Numbered from the stretch's first letter, positions 1 through 5,109 are shown. The stretch is DNA of 5,146 bases from Candidatus Latescibacteria bacterium 4484_107 (GCA_002059205.1 MVCQ01000147.1:1-5146); one strand, 5' to 3'. Translations and numbers: made by a program. Notes: generated by a model not told the origin, from the letters alone.

Positions 1-149
1 CGGCTTCCGCTCCTCAGCAGGACATAGAGAATTTGAAGCAACAGGCGCAGATGTTGTCCCAACAGTTGCAGCAAATTACTCAGCGGATCGAGACTTTGAC
101 GAACAAGCCATCGCCGCCCGATGCGAACCCTCCGGAGGATTTGGCGTAG
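1..149 (+). CDS. C-terminal end of a DUF5320-type small protein (5' truncated by window edge)
   Basis: An open frame runs from the window edge (first full codon at 3) to TAG at 147-149, giving 48 visible residues. The visible part has a Gln/Leu-rich stretch (DIENLKQQAQMLSQQLQQI and on to RIETL) with heptad spacing that should form a coiled coil, then a short Pro/Asp/Glu-rich tail (PPDANPPEDLA). DUF5320 proteins have a Gly/Arg/Met-rich N-terminus followed by exactly this sort of LKxQAxxLxxxLxxI helix, and they commonly sit next to Mrp and ferredoxin-ATPase genes, as here. The glycine-rich N-terminus lies outside the window, so the family call rests on the tail and the neighbourhood. Function is unknown. 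The stop codon falls inside the left end of an intergenic palindromic element. Mrp starts 99 bases downstream. Confidence 0.6.
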   Translation, partial: ASAPQQDIENLKQQAQMLSQQLQQITQRIETLTNKPSPPDANPPEDLA

Positions 150-218
150 GGGCGATCTCCTTGTGATCGCCCTTCCGGCGTTTCAACGCCTTCCATACGG
201 GCTGAGGCCCGCACTACG
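145..218. repeat. Intergenic palindromic element with CGTAG/CTACG ends, three potential hairpins
   Basis: The element is bounded by CGTAG (145-149) and its inverse CTACG (214-218). It contains GGGCGATC (150-157) pairing with GATCGCCC (165-172), GGCGT (177-181) pairing with ACGCC (186-190), and GGGC (199-202) pairing with GCCC (207-210). Elements beginning GTAGGGGCGA and ending in CTACGA are, from general knowledge, recurrent intergenic repeats in many environmental bacterial genomes. Whether this one is repeated in its own genome cannot be seen here. There is no T-run after the stems, so it is not a canonical terminator, although the hairpins could pause or process a transcript between the DUF5320 and mrp genes. 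Confidence 0.55.
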
Positions 219-248
219 AACCCAGAAAACAAAAAAAGGATTCCCCCA

Positions 249-1106
249 ATGGGAAAATCTGAACAGGCAAACCAACAGACAGACCAGCAGGCGCTCGATG
301 AAAATATCAAAAACATTCGGTATAAGTTAGTAATTCTCAGCGGCAAAGGCGGCGTGGGGAAAAGCACGGTCGTGGTGAATCTGGCAACCAGTCTGGCGCG
401 TCAGGGGAAGTCGGTGGGTATCTTGGACACGGACCTGCACGGACCGAACATCGCCAAGATGATGGGCCTGGAGGGAACGGCGATGACCGCGTCGTCCGCG
501 GAGGAGATCGTTCCGCTCGAATCCCACGGGATCAAGGTGCTGAGCATGGCTTCCTTTCTTCCGGACGCGGACAGTCCCGTGGTCTGGCGCGGCCCGCTTA
601 AGATGAAGGCCATCCGGCAATTTCTCGCGGAGACTCGATGGGGGACGCTGGACTATTTGCTCGTGGATTCACCGCCTGGAACGGGCGACGAGCCGCTGAG
701 CGTATGCCAGTTGATTCCCGATATGGACGGCGTGATCGTGGTTACAACACCGCAGGACGTGGCGCTGTTGGACAGCCGCAAGAGCGTGAATTTTGCCAGA
801 CTGCTGAAGGTGCCGGTGCTCGGCATCGTCGAGAATATGAGCGGATTTACGTGTCCCCACTGCGGGAAACAGATTGATCTGTTCAAACGTGGCGGCGGAG
901 AACGCGCGGCGAAGGAATTGAACGTTCCGTTTTTAGGACGGGTTCCTATTGATCCCAGGATGGTCACTTCCGGGGACGACGGGCGGCCATTCGTCTCTGA
1001 CCACGGCGAGACCGAGGCGGCGCGGGCCATGGAGGGAATCTTGTCTAATATCCTCCGGAACGTGGAGGGGGCGCCTGTTCCGACGAAAGAGGGTGAAACT
1101 GCATGA
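249..1106 (+). CDS. mrp: Mrp/NBP35 (ApbC) family iron-sulfur cluster carrier ATPase
   Basis: This 285-residue cytosolic P-loop ATPase belongs to the Mrp/ApbC/NBP35 family, which binds a bridging [4Fe-4S] cluster and passes it to apo-proteins. A deviant Walker A motif GKGGVGKST lies at residues 32-40. The switch-like LDTDLHGPN is at 59-67, Walker B with the family signature DSPPGTGDE at 140-148, and the cluster-binding CPHC at 202-205 (C202, C205) inside the family block ENMSGFTCPHCGK. The N-terminal MIP18/DUF59 domain of longer Mrp proteins is absent; instead there is a short hydrophilic leader of about 25 residues rich in Gln, as is common in anaerobes. The ATG at 249 is preceded by AAAAAGGA (233-240) at 8-base spacing. 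The gene ends in ATGA, overlapping the fur start, so the two are probably co-translated. All expected catalytic residues are present, so the family is secure; the client proteins are not known. Confidence 0.93.
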   Translation: MGKSEQANQQTDQQALDENIKNIRYKLVILSGKGGVGKSTVVVNLATSLARQGKSVGILDTDLHGPNIAKMMGLEGTAMTASSAEEIVPLESHGIKVLSMASFLPDADSPVVWRGPLKMKAIRQFLAETRWGTLDYLLVDSPPGTGDEPLSVCQLIPDMDGVIVVTTPQDVALLDSRKSVNFARLLKVPVLGIVENMSGFTCPHCGKQIDLFKRGGGERAAKELNVPFLGRVPIDPRMVTSGDDGRPFVSDHGETEAARAMEGILSNILRNVEGAPVPTKEGETA

Positions 1107-1549
1107 CGCAAAGTTTTCGCGATAAATTACACGGAGAGGGGTACAGGCTGACCCGGGAGCGGCAAGTTATTCTGAGTTTTTTGGAAACCGCGAAGGGCCA
1201 TCACGATGCGGTGGAAATCCACCAGCGACTCAGGATAAATGGGCATCGAATTAGTTTGGCTACGGTGTATCGGACTCTGAATCTTCTCGCTGAACTGAAG
1301 GCGGTCGAGCGGCTCTGCGTCGAGGGGCAGCCCGCTACGTACGAGATCAACGGGGCGGATCAAGAGGGGCGTCCACACCATTACCACCTGGTATGTAGCG
1401 TCTGCGGAAGGGTGATGGATATGGATCCGGGATCGTTGGGAGCCTCCATGCAAAAATTGGAGGAGAAGCTGCCTCAGACTTATGACTTTCGAGCCACCGG
1501 GCATCAACTGACTTTCTTTGGCGTGTGTGACCGATGCGCTTCGTCCTGA
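1103..1549 (+). CDS. Fur-family metal-responsive transcriptional regulator
   Basis: The 148-residue product has the Fur layout. The N-terminal winged helix spans about 1-85, with the recognition-helix block SLATVYRTLNLL at 51-62, followed by a C-terminal dimerisation and metal domain. The structural Zn site has both pairs, C98/C101 and C142/C145. Regulatory-site ligands aligned by eye with E. coli Fur are H34, E81, H93, H95 and D106. Position 81 is Glu, as in Fur, rather than the Asp that marks the peroxide sensor PerR, so a Fur-like iron sensor is favoured over PerR. The auxiliary site looks eroded: the Asp of HHDH is Tyr94 and the later Glu ligand is Gly113, while H92 and H134 remain. The ATG lies in the ATGA overlap with mrp, with AAAGAGGGTG just upstream (1085-1094) as ribosome site. 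Zur or Mur specificity cannot be excluded. A candidate Fur box lies 19 bases after the stop. Confidence 0.9.
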   Translation: MTQSFRDKLHGEGYRLTRERQVILSFLETAKGHHDAVEIHQRLRINGHRISLATVYRTLNLLAELKAVERLCVEGQPATYEINGADQEGRPHHYHLVCSVCGRVMDMDPGSLGASMQKLEEKLPQTYDFRATGHQLTFFGVCDRCASS

Positions 1550-1568
1550 TTTTTTTGTGCCGGGTAGC

Positions 1569-1587
1569 GCAAATGGTTCTCAGTTGC
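1569..1587. promoter_or_regulatory. Candidate Fur-box-like imperfect palindrome
   Basis: The 19-bp segment GCAAATGGTTCTCAGTTGC is an imperfect dyad: six of nine base pairs are symmetric about T1578. Read on the - strand (GCAACTGAGAACCATTTGC) it matches the classical E. coli Fur box at 12 of 19 positions by hand count, including TGA and the central AA.CATT core. It lies just after the fur stop codon and upstream of the zinc-ribbon gene, so it could be an operator for the downstream genes. No convincing -35/-10 pair was found beside it. The binding role is inference from similarity and position. Confidence 0.3.
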
Positions 1588-1631
1588 ATTCTTTAGGAAG
1601 ATTGGACAACAAGTATCCGTACTCCGGAATC

Positions 1632-1665
1632 ACTGATAACACTGATAAATACTGATATCACTGAT
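1632..1665 (+). repeat. Four tandem ACTGAT iterations with 9-10 bp period
   Basis: ACTGAT begins at 1632, 1641, 1651 and 1660, separated by 9, 10 and 9 bases; the first three copies continue as ACTGATA. An inverted copy, ATCAGT, is at 1699-1704. The period is close to one helical turn, so the copies face the same side of the DNA, as in operator or iteron arrays. It could equally be a short low-complexity repeat. No function can be assigned from the sequence. Confidence 0.55.
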
Positions 1666-1705
1666 CCCATCCCCACCTCCTCCGGTGGGGATGAAATTAT
1701 CAGTG
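1659..1705. repeat. Strong intergenic hairpin with GC-rich 10-bp core stem
   Basis: CATCCCCACC (1668-1677) pairs perfectly with GGTGGGGATG (1684-1693) around the loop TCCTCC. An outer stem CACTGAT (1659-1665) pairs with ATCAGTG (1699-1705) across an asymmetric internal loop (CC against AAATT). The outer left arm is the last ACTGAT iteration, so repeat array and hairpin are interlocked. No U-tract follows, which argues against a classical intrinsic terminator. It may be a transcript-stabilising or attenuating structure between fur and the zinc-ribbon gene, or a mobile palindromic repeat. Confidence 0.65.
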
Positions 1706-1762
1706 GTTCAGGTCGTTTATGTACAAAACATCGGATTAGTAACGGAAAATCCAATTCAAGTC

Positions 1763-1768
1763 AGGAGG
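1763..1768 (+). promoter_or_regulatory. Strong Shine-Dalgarno site of the zinc-ribbon gene
   Basis: AGGAGG, extended to AGGAGGTGAT, is a near-complete anti-16S match lying 8 bases before ATG 1777. It decides the start against the overlapping in-frame GTG at 1768 and suggests high translation of this small protein. Confidence 0.8.
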
Positions 1769-1776
1769 TGATTATT

Positions 1777-2016
1777 ATGCCGAGAGGAGATGGAACCGGA
1801 CCGAGGGGACAAGGTCCCAGAACCGGTCGAGGTTTGGGAGGCGCCGGGCAAGGACAAGGAGGTGGACGCGGACTAGGGGGTGGAAATAAGGCTGGTGCGG
1901 GAGCCGGAGGAAACTGCGTATGTCCTTCCTGCGGAGCGACTGTTCCGCATCAAGTCGGGGTGGCCTGTTATAGCCTGTCCTGCCCAAAATGCGGGACGAA
2001 GATGATTCGGGGGTAG
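1777..2016 (+). CDS. Small Gly/Arg-rich protein with DUF5320-like N-terminus and six-Cys zinc-ribbon-like C-terminus
   Basis: The product has 79 residues. Residues 1-19 (MPRGDGTGPRGQGPRTGRG) closely match the conserved start of DUF5320 proteins. They are followed by a low-complexity Gly/Ala/Gln stretch to about residue 45. The C-terminal third is a metal-binding module: C47, C49 and C52 (CVCPSC), H58, C64, then C69 and C72 (CPKCG). Small anaerobe proteins with a CxCPxCG...PH..GVxC....CPKCGxxM pattern are known in such neighbourhoods, but their function is not established; Zn(II) or Fe binding is inferred. ATG at 1777 is chosen because AGGAGG (1763-1768) lies 8 bases upstream. An in-frame GTG at 1768 sits inside that ribosome site and is unlikely to be used. 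Membrane segments and a signal peptide are absent, so the protein is cytosolic. It may be a metal chaperone or a protein partner of the nearby ATPases. Confidence 0.8.
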   Translation: MPRGDGTGPRGQGPRTGRGLGGAGQGQGGGRGLGGGNKAGAGAGGNCVCPSCGATVPHQVGVACYSLSCPKCGTKMIRG

Positions 2017-2039
2017 TTCGTTAGCCCATAGTTCTCGTT

Positions 2040-2107
2040 TCACGCAAAGCCGCGAAGGACTTCGCTCAGGAGGTTTGTTTTTTTGCGGTCCTTGCGGCTT
2101 TGCGTGA
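2040..2107. repeat. Long inverted repeat of the CACGCAAAG / CTTTGCGTG type
   Basis: The left arm 2040-2060 (TCACGCAAAGCCGC, then GAAGGAC) pairs with the right arm 2088-2107 (GTCCTTGCGGC, then TTTGCGTGA). That gives 20 base pairs with a single bulged G. The loop of 27 bases contains AGGAGG (2068-2073) and a T-run (2078-2084). Inverted CACGCAAAG/CTTTGCGTG arms are a recurrent intergenic repeat in many environmental bacterial genomes (general knowledge; copy number here is not visible). It separates the zinc-ribbon gene from the double ATPase. It could end the upstream transcript or protect the downstream one, but it lacks the stem-then-U-tract order of an intrinsic terminator. Confidence 0.7.
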
Positions 2108-2139
2108 GGAAAAAAAGAAGGAAGCCTACAAGGTACCCT

Positions 2140-3972
2140 ATGATGAAAATAGCTATATCGAGCGGTAAAGGCGGCACTGGGAAGACTTTTGTGGCCACGA
2201 ACGTAGCAGCGACTTTCTCGAAAAACGGAAAAACCGTAAGTTATTTAGATTGTGACGTGGAGGAGCCGAATGGACATCTTTTCCTCCAACCCGAGATTTC
2301 GCAAGAGGAAACGGTTGATATCCTTTCTCCGGTTCGGATTGATAACGAGCGATGTATCCATTGCGGGCGGTGTGCGAAAGTTTGCAACTACAACGCCATT
2401 GCGATTACGAAAGATGTAGCCTTGTTTTTCCCCCCGCTGTGCCATGTGTGCGGCGCGTGTATGATCGTATGTCCCACGGACGCCATTGTCGAGGAGAACA
2501 AGGACATCGGTGTCCTGAAGCACGGGAAAAGCGGAGACATCGCTTTTCATTATGCGCTGCTTAAAGCCGGAGAAGGCGGTATGTCTCCGAGGCTGATTCG
2601 TAAGGTGAAAGCATGCGCCGGGGACGGGATCAACATTTTTGATTCGCCTCCGGGGACGGCCTGTCCGGTGGTGGAAACGGTCAAGGGCGCGGATCTGGTG
2701 GTGCTGGTTACCGATCCCACGCCTTTTGGGGTGCACGATTTGAAGCTCTCAGTGAGCATGTGTCGCCAGATCGGCCAGGAGCCGGTCGTGGTGGTCAATC
2801 GCGCCGAATACCGGGACGACGCGTTGAAGGCGTATTGTGCACGTGCGGGGCTGGAGATACTCGGAGAAATCCCGGACGACCGGAAGATAGCGGAGGTGTA
2901 TTCCGTGGGCGATTTAGTGGTCGAGCGGCTTCCCGAATACCGGAAGCTTTTCGAGACGCTTTCGGATCGGATGGAGGAAGCGGCAGGCGAAACGCGGGCG
3001 GTCAAGCCGGTGTTGGAAACCCCCTCTGTCGGAGTATCCACGAAGGGTACGATGCTTGAGCAGGCCAAAGTGAGTCTCGGCACGGAGAAAAGGCCAAAGG
3101 AACTCGTGATCATCAGCGGCAAGGGCGGAACCGGGAAGACCTCCATCGCCGGGTCGTTTGCGGCGCTTGCGAAAAAGACGGTGATTTCGGATTGCGACGT
3201 GGATGCGTCCGATCTGCACTTGCTATTGCAGCCGGAGGTTCGGGAACGCGGGGACTTCAGCGGCGGCGTCGTAGCTGAGATAGATCAAGCGAAATGTACG
3301 CAGTGCGGTCGCTGCAAAGAGGCATGCCGGTTCGGGGCGGTCGAGCGGATCGAGGAGGACGGCAAAATTCAGTATCGCATTGATCCTATCGCTTGCGAAG
3401 GCTGTGGAGTGTGTGCGCTCGTGTGTAAAGATGGGGCGGTCAAGACGGAGGATGCTATTAACGGCCAATGGTTTGTCTCGGAAACCCGATTCGGGCCGAT
3501 GACGCACGCGGAGCTGGGGATGGCCGAGGAGAATTCCGGCAGGCTGGTTACGCTGGTGCGCGATAAGGCCGCGGACATCGCGACCGGTCAGGGAGAGGAT
3601 CGGGTCGTCATAGACGGCGCGCCCGGAACGGGGTGTCCGGTGATCGCTTCGGTGACCGGCGCGGATTATGCGTTGGTCATCACGGAGCCTACGGTCTCCG
3701 GGATACATGATATGGAGCGTGTTTTAGAGGTCGCCCGGTATTTCGGGATCTCGTCGGGCGTGGTGGTCAATAAATACGATTTGAACCGGGAGATGACCGA
3801 ACGGATTAAGGCACTAACTCAGGAGGTTGGCGCCGAGTTTATGGGCACGATCCCGTATGATACCAAGGTTACCGAAGCGCAGATGCAGGGCGTGTCCGTG
3901 GTGGAATACGCCGAGGGTCCTGTCGCGGAATCTATCAAGCAAATCTGGACAAAAGTCAATGAGCGGGGGTAA
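2140..3972 (+). CDS. Tandem fusion of two MinD-like P-loop ATPases, each with an inserted 2[4Fe-4S] ferredoxin domain
   Basis: The 610-residue product holds two complete copies of the MinD-superfamily ATPase with inserted ferredoxin domain (COG1149 type). Copy A, about 1-280, has Walker A GKGGTGKT at 9-16, DCDVEEPN after it, two CX2CX2CX3C clusters (C72/75/78/82 and C101/104/107/111) and DSPPGTACPV at 168-177. Copy B, about 321-610, has GKGGTGKT at 327-334, DCDVDASDLHLLL, clusters C386/389/392/396 and C419/422/425/429, and DGAPGTGCPV at 492-501. A hydrophilic 40-residue linker joins them. In other anaerobes the two are usually separate adjacent genes, often near NifB/NifX-like metallocluster genes. 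The role is thought to be ATP-driven electron transfer or cluster handling, unproven. ATG 2140 or 2143 is chosen because the family begins MKIAI-SGKGG and AAGG (2130-2133) is upstream. A TTG at 2083 with AGGAGG 9 bases before it would add 19 repeat-encoded residues. Confidence 0.9.
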   Translation: MMKIAISSGKGGTGKTFVATNVAATFSKNGKTVSYLDCDVEEPNGHLFLQPEISQEETVDILSPVRIDNERCIHCGRCAKVCNYNAIAITKDVALFFPPLCHVCGACMIVCPTDAIVEENKDIGVLKHGKSGDIAFHYALLKAGEGGMSPRLIRKVKACAGDGINIFDSPPGTACPVVETVKGADLVVLVTDPTPFGVHDLKLSVSMCRQIGQEPVVVVNRAEYRDDALKAYCARAGLEILGEIPDDRKIAEVYSVGDLVVERLPEYRKLFETLSDRMEEAAGETRAVKPVLETPSVGVSTKGTMLEQAKVSLGTEKRPKELVIISGKGGTGKTSIAGSFAALAKKTVISDCDVDASDLHLLLQPEVRERGDFSGGVVAEIDQAKCTQCGRCKEACRFGAVERIEEDGKIQYRIDPIACEGCGVCALVCKDGAVKTEDAINGQWFVSETRFGPMTHAELGMAEENSGRLVTLVRDKAADIATGQGEDRVVIDGAPGTGCPVIASVTGADYALVITEPTVSGIHDMERVLEVARYFGISSGVVVNKYDLNREMTERIKALTQEVGAEFMGTIPYDTKVTEAQMQGVSVVEYAEGPVAESIKQIWTKVNERG

Positions 3973-3997
3973 GACGGAATCCCAGAAAAGAGGAGAA

Positions 3998-4061
3998 GGT
4001 GGGAAAATGGGAAAGTGAGAAAGTGGAAGTTCTCACCGTCTCGCTTTCACACTTTCTCCCC
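3998..4061. repeat. Imperfect inverted repeat rich in GGGAAAGTGAGAAAGTG
   Basis: The left arm, about 3998-4027 (GGGAAAATGGGAAAGTGAGA and onward), is an imperfect inverse of the right arm, about 4032-4061 (ending CACACTTTCTCCCC). Roughly two thirds of positions match and several others can form G-U pairs. The left arm itself is a repeated GGGAAA/GAGAAAGTG unit. Such AAAGTG-type purine-rich palindromes recur between genes in environmental genomes. Here it fills almost the whole gap between the double ATPase and the exporter and could fold into a long stem in the mRNA. No U-tract follows. Confidence 0.5.
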
Positions 4062-4066
4062 GTCTA

Positions 4067-4074
4067 GGGGAGGG
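4067..4074 (+). promoter_or_regulatory. Ribosome binding site of the exporter gene
   Basis: GGGGAGGG lies 6 bases before ATG 4081. It supports that start over an in-frame upstream codon at 4015 that lies in the left arm of the AAAGTG-type inverted repeat and would add 22 non-hydrophobic residues. Confidence 0.65.
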
Positions 4075-4080
4075 ATTGAG

Positions 4081-5109
4081 ATGGAGATCGTAGTGCATAA
4101 CTTGAAGCAAGGGATCATGATCACCCTCTTTGTCTTTGTGATGATGATGTTCATTGATTACCTCAATGTGTTGACCAAGGGGAGCATGAATAAAACCATC
4201 AGAGGGAACTTGCTCAAGCAGTATGTGATGGCATCCTTTCTCGGTGCAACCCCCGGATGTTTGGGCGCTTTTATGAATGTCTCCTTTTACATTCGCGGGC
4301 TTCTTTCTTTTGGCGCGATTGCGGGGGGTATGATTGCAACGTCCGGGGATGAAGCCTTTGTGATGTTAGCGATGTTTCCAAAAGAGGCCTTGCTTTTGTT
4401 CGGCATTTTGTTCATCTTAGGCATCGCTTCCGCTTTTATGATAGATAAGCTCGTGCCTGTTCTAAAAATAAATCCCTGTGAGGAGTGTCGGCTTTCCGAG
4501 CTTCACGATCAGGAGGAATGTCGTTGCCTTCGTTTCAAAGAGGTGATTAACCGCCTGAAAGAGATGTCCTTGTCCCGGTTTTTGCTCTTAGTGTTTTTGG
4601 TTGGGGCGCTTTATTGCTTTGTTACCGGGGTACTGGGTCCTGAAGTCTGGAACTGGAAAAGGGGTACGTTTGTTGCTATCCTGTTCTTAGCTAATTTTAT
4701 CGTGCTGACGGTTCCGGATCATTATCTGGAAGAACACTTATGGAGGCATATTGTCAAAAAACACTTATGGAAGATATTCTTGTGGAGCTTCGGCGCGCTT
4801 CTTCTCGTCGAGATGGGGCTGAAATTCTGGAATTTAGAGCCTTTTATCAAAGCACATCTGTTTTGGGTGCTTTTGATTGCTAGTTTCGTAGCGATTATTC
4901 CTGAATCGGGTCCACACTTAATTTTCGTGACGATGTTCGCCAAAGGGCTCATCCCATTTTCTGTGCTGCTGGCAAGTTCTATTGTCCAGGATGGTCACGG
5001 AATGCTTCCATTATTGTCTTATACCATTAAGGATTCTCTTCTGATAAAACTGTTCAATTTATTGATCGGCTTAGGTATTGGTTTTATTCTTTACAAGATC
5101 GGCTTATGA
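4081..5109 (+). CDS. Putative 10-TM heavy-metal / manganese exporter (ArsP_2 family)
   Basis: This 342-residue inner-membrane protein has about ten hydrophobic segments (near 9-31, 47-66, 72-88, 101-125, 164-184, 195-211, 230-246, 257-274, 283-303 and 320-341). Conserved blocks fit the putative 10TM heavy-metal exporter family (PF11449, annotated in genomes as putative manganese transporter): GATPGCLGAF at 55-64, IATSGDEAFVML at 85-96, IPESGPHLIFVTMFAKGLIP and SSIVQDGHGMLPLL in the last third. A polar loop between segments 4 and 5 carries C133, C136, H142, C147 and C149, a likely metal-sensing or delivery site. Acidic or polar residues within membrane segments (D90, E91 and the ESGPH block) are plausible transport ligands. 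The metal is inferred, not shown. The gene begins 108 bases after the ATPase fusion, across an inverted repeat. It is visibly more AT-rich than its upstream neighbour, in part because of Phe/Leu/Ile codons. The family call is firm; substrate and direction are open. Confidence 0.85.
   Translation: MEIVVHNLKQGIMITLFVFVMMMFIDYLNVLTKGSMNKTIRGNLLKQYVMASFLGATPGCLGAFMNVSFYIRGLLSFGAIAGGMIATSGDEAFVMLAMFPKEALLLFGILFILGIASAFMIDKLVPVLKINPCEECRLSELHDQEECRCLRFKEVINRLKEMSLSRFLLLVFLVGALYCFVTGVLGPEVWNWKRGTFVAILFLANFIVLTVPDHYLEEHLWRHIVKKHLWKIFLWSFGALLLVEMGLKFWNLEPFIKAHLFWVLLIASFVAIIPESGPHLIFVTMFAKGLIPFSVLLASSIVQDGHGMLPLLSYTIKDSLLIKLFNLLIGLGIGFILYKIGL

Noticed and set aside
653..1111. 152-residue open frame on the - strand opposite mrp
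   Set aside because: It is antisense to a clear Mrp coding region with all motifs, has low-complexity Ser/Pro/Thr composition and no recognisable domain.
1550..1556. T-run directly after the fur stop, as an intrinsic terminator
   Set aside because: No stable GC-rich stem precedes it; only a very short CGA/TCG pairing is possible within the end of the fur gene.
1632..1665. CRISPR array
   Set aside because: Units are only about 9-10 bp with no spacers, far below CRISPR repeat size, and no cas genes are present.
1768..1770. GTG start for the zinc-ribbon gene
   Set aside because: It lies within the AGGAGGTGAT ribosome site, leaving no site of its own; ATG 1777 gives the family-typical MPRGDGTGP start.
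2550..3146. 198-residue open frame on the - strand opposite the double ATPase
   Set aside because: A mirror of the GC-skewed codons of the ATPase gene; Ser/Thr-rich with no motif, and the + strand gene is certain.
4015..4080. Upstream start of the exporter adding 22 residues
   Set aside because: The extra residues are encoded by the AAAGTG inverted repeat and look unlike the family; ATG 4081 has a good ribosome site.
3973..4080. Manganese riboswitch (yybP-ykoY type) before the exporter
   Set aside because: The gap is largely one imperfect purine/pyrimidine inverted repeat, and the conserved loop sequences of that riboswitch are not seen.
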